A DNA stretch of 64,000 nucleotides, taken from Lumnitzera littorea. Lineage: Eukaryota > Streptophyta > Magnoliopsida > Myrtales > Combretaceae. Numbering within the stretch: position 1 is the first letter of the stretch; each line of letters starts with the position of its first letter. The notes beneath the pieces are model-generated. The model did not search any database. It saw nothing but the letters and a program-made list of their open reading frames with translations, and had not been told where the DNA came from. Of this stretch, positions 59,141-64,000 are shown piece after piece. The position numbers were made by a program, and so were the translations under genes. The DNA lies in the NCBI GenBank assembly GCA_024138015.1, contig JAMXBB010000006.1, positions 72,135,752-72,199,751 of the forward strand, written 5' to 3'.

Positions 59141-61813
59141 GTAAAATGCATTAGTACCGATATCTTAGTTTCCAATTTTCGAGTTGTATGCACTTTTAGG
59201 CTTTTCATCCGGTTGGTTGACACATTTGAGCATTTGGATATAATGTCTAAGAATTGAGCAGGCAACAAAGTGCTACTAAAAGTAGGACCCCAAATTTTGA
59301 GTCACCATTAGCCACAAGGAAAGGCTCGGGCAAATGTAATTTTACATGCTTCAAGACTGAGCTTTTCAAAACCAAGAAAACTGAGCTTTTTCAAAACTAA
59401 GTACTTGTTTAGAAAAACACTTTCCTTTCAAATATGTGACCCATAGGTCATTTTTGTGTTATGCCATACCATGAATGAACTAAGGAATAAGTTTACACTA
59501 TACCAAGCATAGTTTCCAATTAACACATCTAAGTTTCATACTATATGTTATTCAATTAATTCAGTCTTTCTTTAGTGTACTTCATCATTATAACTAGAAC
59601 CTTGCATCGAGTTCACTTAAGCGAAGACCTTAAAGGTTGAACCATTTTCCTAATATTTTTCCAATAGTAACTTCTTACATAATTAGTAACCATACTGTTA
59701 AGCTTTACAACCAAGTTCAGTCAACCAGTCAACCAAGTACACAATTATCACATATTTAGCAAATAGCGTTTCCAAGATTCAACATCAAAGCCAAACAACC
59801 ATGCACATTATAGTAGATTCACATAAACTTTCAATTTGATGAGTAAATAGAAGTCTACTCCTAAATACACAATGTCCACTTACCTAGAGCTAATGCTCTT
59901 TGTGTCAAGTATCATCTTCAAGTTCCTAGTTACCTTGGTAGCCTATAATTAAAGTTCATATTTTTAATATGATTAAGCTTCATGAGTGCTTTATTTAATC
60001 TTAAAGTATCTTTATATGTTAAAGATGTATACCATAAGTGTTTAGATAAGAACACTTCATTAGTATCTAGGACCATCTACATGACCTTCTACGTGATCCT
60101 TTTGTTAAGGTCCTTACCTTCTACTAGGGTGGAGTCTTCATTTACTTCATTAGCAATACCTTCTAGTTAGCCTTCTACTTAGGGTTAGTCTTAGGATTCA
60201 TGGTTAAGAAAGCTTATACAAAAACTTATACCAAATATCCATCTTTAGTTTTTAGTTTTCACTTCATATTTCACCAATAAACCTTCTACTAAAGCCTCTA
60301 CTTAGACCTATTTTAGTTACTCAATTTGGTATCTCACCAAACACCTTCTACAGAAGCTTTTACTGACTGTCACATTAATTTCTTCTTGGGCAACCTTCTA
60401 CAAAAGCTTCTAATGCCTAAACTTACTAAAACTCCACATAATCATGAGGGCTTAGTGACTTTGAACACAAACAAAAAAATTGACCAACGTCAAAGCCAAA
60501 TTCCAAATTTGTATAATTTTGTAAAAACCTACACATACTTGTTTCTAACACATTGTCATTCCAGTTTTACAAAAATGATATTTTTAAGCTTGTAAAGATG
60601 CAATATATCAAATGTTTGACCCCTTTTTCTCCTAAGAACTTCTGTAATCATATAAAATATTATTTTAAGACCAAAAGTATGGATTGAAATCAAATTTGAC
60701 ATATAGTGTTTAGAAATCTATCGATTTACTGAAATTTTCAAATTTAGTAGTTTTTAGCAAATCAAAATTAACAAAAATCTACCAAGAAAACTTGAGATAA
60801 TTTTTGACATAACACAAAAATAAACATTGGTTGAAGTGTATAGAAAAAGTTTGACCTTAAAATAACATTATTTGCCCTTGTGAAAATCAGATCAAAAATT
60901 CACTTAGAGTGACTTGTTTAAAACAAGCATATTTTTAAAAAATTGATTTTTTTTTTTCGTGAAGGTATACTAAAAATAAGTTAGGAATACAAGTTTTCAT
61001 AATTTTCCATGTTAATTTACTAATTTTAACAAATTATTGAAAATTAGACATAAAAAGAAACTTACTAGTCTAGCTTGCTCTAGCAGCCGTCCGATTATAA
61101 GGTGTTGTCGATAACCCCAAATGCTACCTCCTTTTTTGGAGTGTGGTGATGGTGGGTTGTTAGGTCATTGCTTGATGGTGTTTCTCTACTTGATCGAATT
61201 TTTGCACTAACTTTCTTATTTACTTATTATTTTTCCTAAGTTTCCAAAAAATTCCAGATTTTATTTTAATGTTTTCCTAAGCTCCAAATCTATCAAAAGA
61301 GTGTGAAACGAGTAGGTTTAGTGTTTACATAGTAGGTAGTATGAGAAACAAACTTGTCATGTGTCAAGTGGTTTCTAAAAACCATGTACATACAACCATG
61401 GTCTCCCTTTGCTTTGTCTCCAAAAACCATGGGCATTCATGGTTTTGAATTTCAATTCCATGTGTAGCACTTGGGTTTTCACAAAACCACCTTGAATATT
61501 TTATTTATTTATTTATTTCTTTAATTATTTTATGTCATTCCCTCATAAACATAAGCTTCTACAAGGCTATATTCCCAATCATAGTCATTCCTTATTTTAT
61601 ATGTATTTGATATATGAATTATATTTGCCAAGCATAAATCACCTTTAAATAATATTTTGAGTCTAATTATAAGCTTTACTAAGACTTTATTAAATTGTTT
61701 CTTATGTATGTATTATTTTAGCAATCTAAATTCATGGAATAAAATTTCACCTTGTTTGGTCAACATTGACCAATGCCCTAAATTTAACAACTTAGAACTT
61801 AAGGGTTATCACA
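59141..61813 (-). mobile_element. Probable LTR of a second chromovirus-type gypsy element, left end unclear
   Basis: On the minus strand the sequence starts TGTGATAACCC (61813) just after a purine tract and a pol end. A CCA-rich leader-like segment occurs at about 61170-61130, as in the 2127-5040 LTR. The expected terminal ...GGGCGTGACA is not seen before 59141; the copia insertion may have displaced it. No coding frames. (TTTA)n at 61500-61522. Confidence 0.45.
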
Positions 61814-61826
61814 TTTACCCCCCTAC
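61814..61826 (-). other. Polypurine tract of the second chromovirus
   Basis: Minus strand GTAGGGGGGTAA directly before the LTR TG, preceded by GGAGGAGGAAAC, which corresponds to the conserved pol terminus. Confidence 0.75.
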
Positions 61827-61859
61827 AAAAAGTTTCCTCCTCCGAACATTACATAGTGG

Positions 61860-62191
61860 TAAATAACTTATTTTTTATGACCTATTCCTATTAATTGAAA
61901 CCATTGGTAAAAAGGTTAGTAACCTTTTACAAACAAATTAGGATACTTCATTTACATTTCACTTATAGACTCCCAAGTTGCCTCTTTCACTGTGTATCCA
62001 TCCCATAGCACTTTAACATAATCAATGTTTCAATTCCTCAATTTTTTAACCTTCTTATCTATTACTCTAATTGGAAGCTCAACATACATTAAGTCTTTCT
62101 TCAATTCTACTGGTGGCACATCTAAGATTTTCATCAAATCACCTACATACTTTCTTAGATTTGACATATGAAACACATTGTATATACCTAC
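61860..62191 (-). pseudogene. Gypsy chromovirus pol C-terminus with chromodomain, truncated by insertion
   Basis: Minus strand from 62191: VFHMSNLRKYVGD, LYVELPIRVIDKKVKKLRN with D/M changes, then VKVLWDGYTVKEATWESISEM and KYPNLF. This is the order of the chromovirus integrase C-terminus and chromodomain (VFHVSxLRKY, ILDxKxKxLRN, VKVLWxxxxxEEATWE, KYPxLF). Two stops occur (after LRN and at EM). The 5' part is cut by the LTR that starts at 62192. In active elements the chromodomain guides integration to marked chromatin. Confidence 0.85.
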
Positions 62192-64000
62192 TGTCAAGCC
62201 TGTTTTTTTCCCTCTCAGTTATTTTTAAAATTAGGTTTTCTTTAAACCAATCAATATTAAACTCTACTTATTTAATATCAATACTTAATTAGGGTTTAAA
62301 GAAAACTAGTTTTTTATATTTGGAAAATGCTTTGGAGTTGCTACCCGACTGGAGTCAAGAAAAAAATTTCAATTATAACTAATTGGGTGGATTGGCTATA
62401 ACTTAGCTATTGGTTTTAATAAGAAAACCAATTTTCAAAATGATTTTCTAAAATGCGAGATCTGGATCCGTGAGCTATCCAATTAAACCTTAAATGGGTA
62501 CCACTTTTTTTAACTTTCTGAACTTAACTTTGCTTTTCAAATATACCCTTTTTAATTTCTAAATAACTAATCATATTACATGTGACTAAATTAATTAACT
62601 TACAAAAATATCTACAAAGATGAAAAAATAATAAAACTTTCCATATTTTAAGTTATCTCGTACTTACATACGAGTGCCTACATACTCACTATTCGAGATT
62701 AGATTTCTGCAGTTCATTCATTGAAAACATAGCGAGTTAAGTTGATTTTAGTTCAAAAAAGTCGGGTTTATGTTATTTACCCGTTTTGATTTATTTAAAG
62801 AAAATTTTCTAAGGATCTTAAATTGGTTTGATTTTTTGGAAAATTCTAAAGCGCAATAATTTGGAAAGAATGGTTGATTTATTTTTATTGGAAATTTTAT
62901 TTTTCTAAGTGATAAGATGATTTATTCATTTTTATTTATTTCATTATTTTTATTTTATTTCACTTTTTATTTCCCCATTTTTTAATATTTTATTATTTTA
63001 CTTAGCATAAATAAATAAGTAAAACTAAACTATATCTTTTCTCTTTTTCCTCTTTTCCTTTTCCTTTTTTCTTTTTTCTTTTTATTTTATTATGAATTAC
63101 AACAAATGAAAAAAATGAAATAAAGAAATAAATAAAAGTTAAATATAAAATTAAATTAAAAAAAACAACATGGGCATAAATTAAAGAACAAGGCTAAACC
63201 AAAGGAGTTGAAGTAGGCACGAGTTGGTTTAGAGTTACGTATCGAGTCGTTTGGGTCAGATCATGGGTCGAAACGGGTTGGATGGTTTAGTTGGATTAGG
63301 TCAGCTGGAGCTCTACAGGTCGAGTCGCATGAAGAAGATGAAGAAGTGGCTACCATGGCTTGCTATGGTGATATCTAAACCCCCAAACGAGTAAGAAACA
63401 TTGGTTTCATGAGTTTTTTATTGAGGAATAAGGGAGTAAGAGTGATGCCTCGACCAATGGTGGCTGTTTAGAGGTGGTGCAAAGTGGTGCATGGTGGTTA
63501 TTAGAGTTGGAGAGAGAAAATTTGTGGTGAGCTCAAATGACCATGGATTAAAGCAAGGTAAGAGTCGTTTCCTAAGTTTTTGGGATCAAGGAACTCTTTG
63601 GTGGAGATATTTTTGCAAAAACAAGTGATTTAGGTAGTGTTTTTTGGAGGTTAGTGGTGGGTGACGAATTTGGAATTGGTGGTTCATTGGTTGTAGGCTG
63701 GGAGATGGTTGTTGGGGGAAAATCAATGAGTGGGTTGCGGGTTTTAGGGGGTATTAATACTCATGGTGTAGTTTGTTTGCTTGCTTCAATAAGCACCAAA
63801 AGTAGTGGATTTTAGGGAGAGAAATCGAGCTGAAACTCTAAAGAGAGAGAAAATGGCATTAAAGCTCGAATGGGTGTGATTCAGCCATTTCCTTATCCAA
63901 ATGAGTTCTCGTACTCTTATTTATAGTTTCTCATCATTGATTTCAAATGGGAAGTTCATGATTTGCCCAAAATTGAAACTTTTCTTTAATGGGTTTTTCA
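62192..64000 (-). mobile_element. Fourth copy of the Tat-like LTR, runs off the window
   Basis: Starts tgtcaagcctgttttttt, matching the left end of the solo LTR at 39717. It continues in parallel (attaaactctacttatttaat, gttataactaattgggtgg, tcaaaatgattttctaaaat). It is inserted into chromodomain codons. The candidate duplication cctac (62187-62191) cannot be checked. A minus-strand TATA box is at 63918-63925. Confidence 0.85.
63918..63925 (-). promoter_or_regulatory. TATA box of the Tat-like LTR (minus strand)
   Basis: TATAAATAAGAG on the minus strand, in a position comparable to U3. The equivalent place in the plus-strand copies (about 49780) has lost the TATA. Confidence 0.45.

Overview
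The window looks like repeat-dominated nuclear DNA of a flowering plant, probably a eudicot. It is AT-rich and full of degraded Ty1/copia and Ty3/gypsy LTR retrotransposons, MITEs and a hAT transposase relic. Copia polymerases carry plant-type motifs, primer sites match plant tRNA-iMet, and non-coding tandem arrays are common. I saw no rRNA or tRNA gene, CRISPR array or bacterial-type operon. Only one host gene is convincing: a short intronless secreted-peptide precursor at 26306-26644. Most long open frames elsewhere are low-complexity artefacts or pieces of transposable elements (TEs).

Left part (1-15.3 kb). The decayed 3' end of a chromovirus-type gypsy element, with polypurine tract and a 2.9 kb LTR, ends at 5040. 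It is followed by about 10 kb of non-coding repeat DNA with several tandem families: 68 bp x2, 53 bp x4, an 18-bp-like minisatellite, 208 bp, and 86 bp split by an 827 bp hAT-like insertion. A minus-strand gypsy gag relic lies at 14.9-15.3 kb.

Middle part (15.3-38.4 kb). The 3' half and LTR of an Athila-like gypsy element (to 18630) sit inside the gag of a copia element (18.6-23.1 kb). That copia gag also carries a Mutator-type MITE with a 9-bp target duplication. Then come two copies of another MITE in opposite orientation, the secreted-peptide gene, a 184 bp tandem duplication, a complete but decayed hAT transposase (29.56-31.65 kb, minus), a candidate copia LTR, and a gypsy LTR plus gag relic (35-38 kb).

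Right part (38.4-64 kb). This is a nested stack. A minus-strand copia element (38448-59140) has target-compatible LTRs that are each interrupted by the same Tat/Ogre-like LTR family. One interruption is a 2.9 kb solo LTR in minus orientation with a perfect 5 bp duplication. The other is a 10 kb two-LTR element in plus orientation without recognisable pol, whose region before the 3' LTR carries four tandem-repeat arrays. A fourth copy of this LTR enters at 62192 inside the chromodomain of a second chromovirus and runs off the window. The order of insertion can be read directly: the Tat-like elements are younger than the copia element, and the copia element is probably younger than the gypsy sequences around it.
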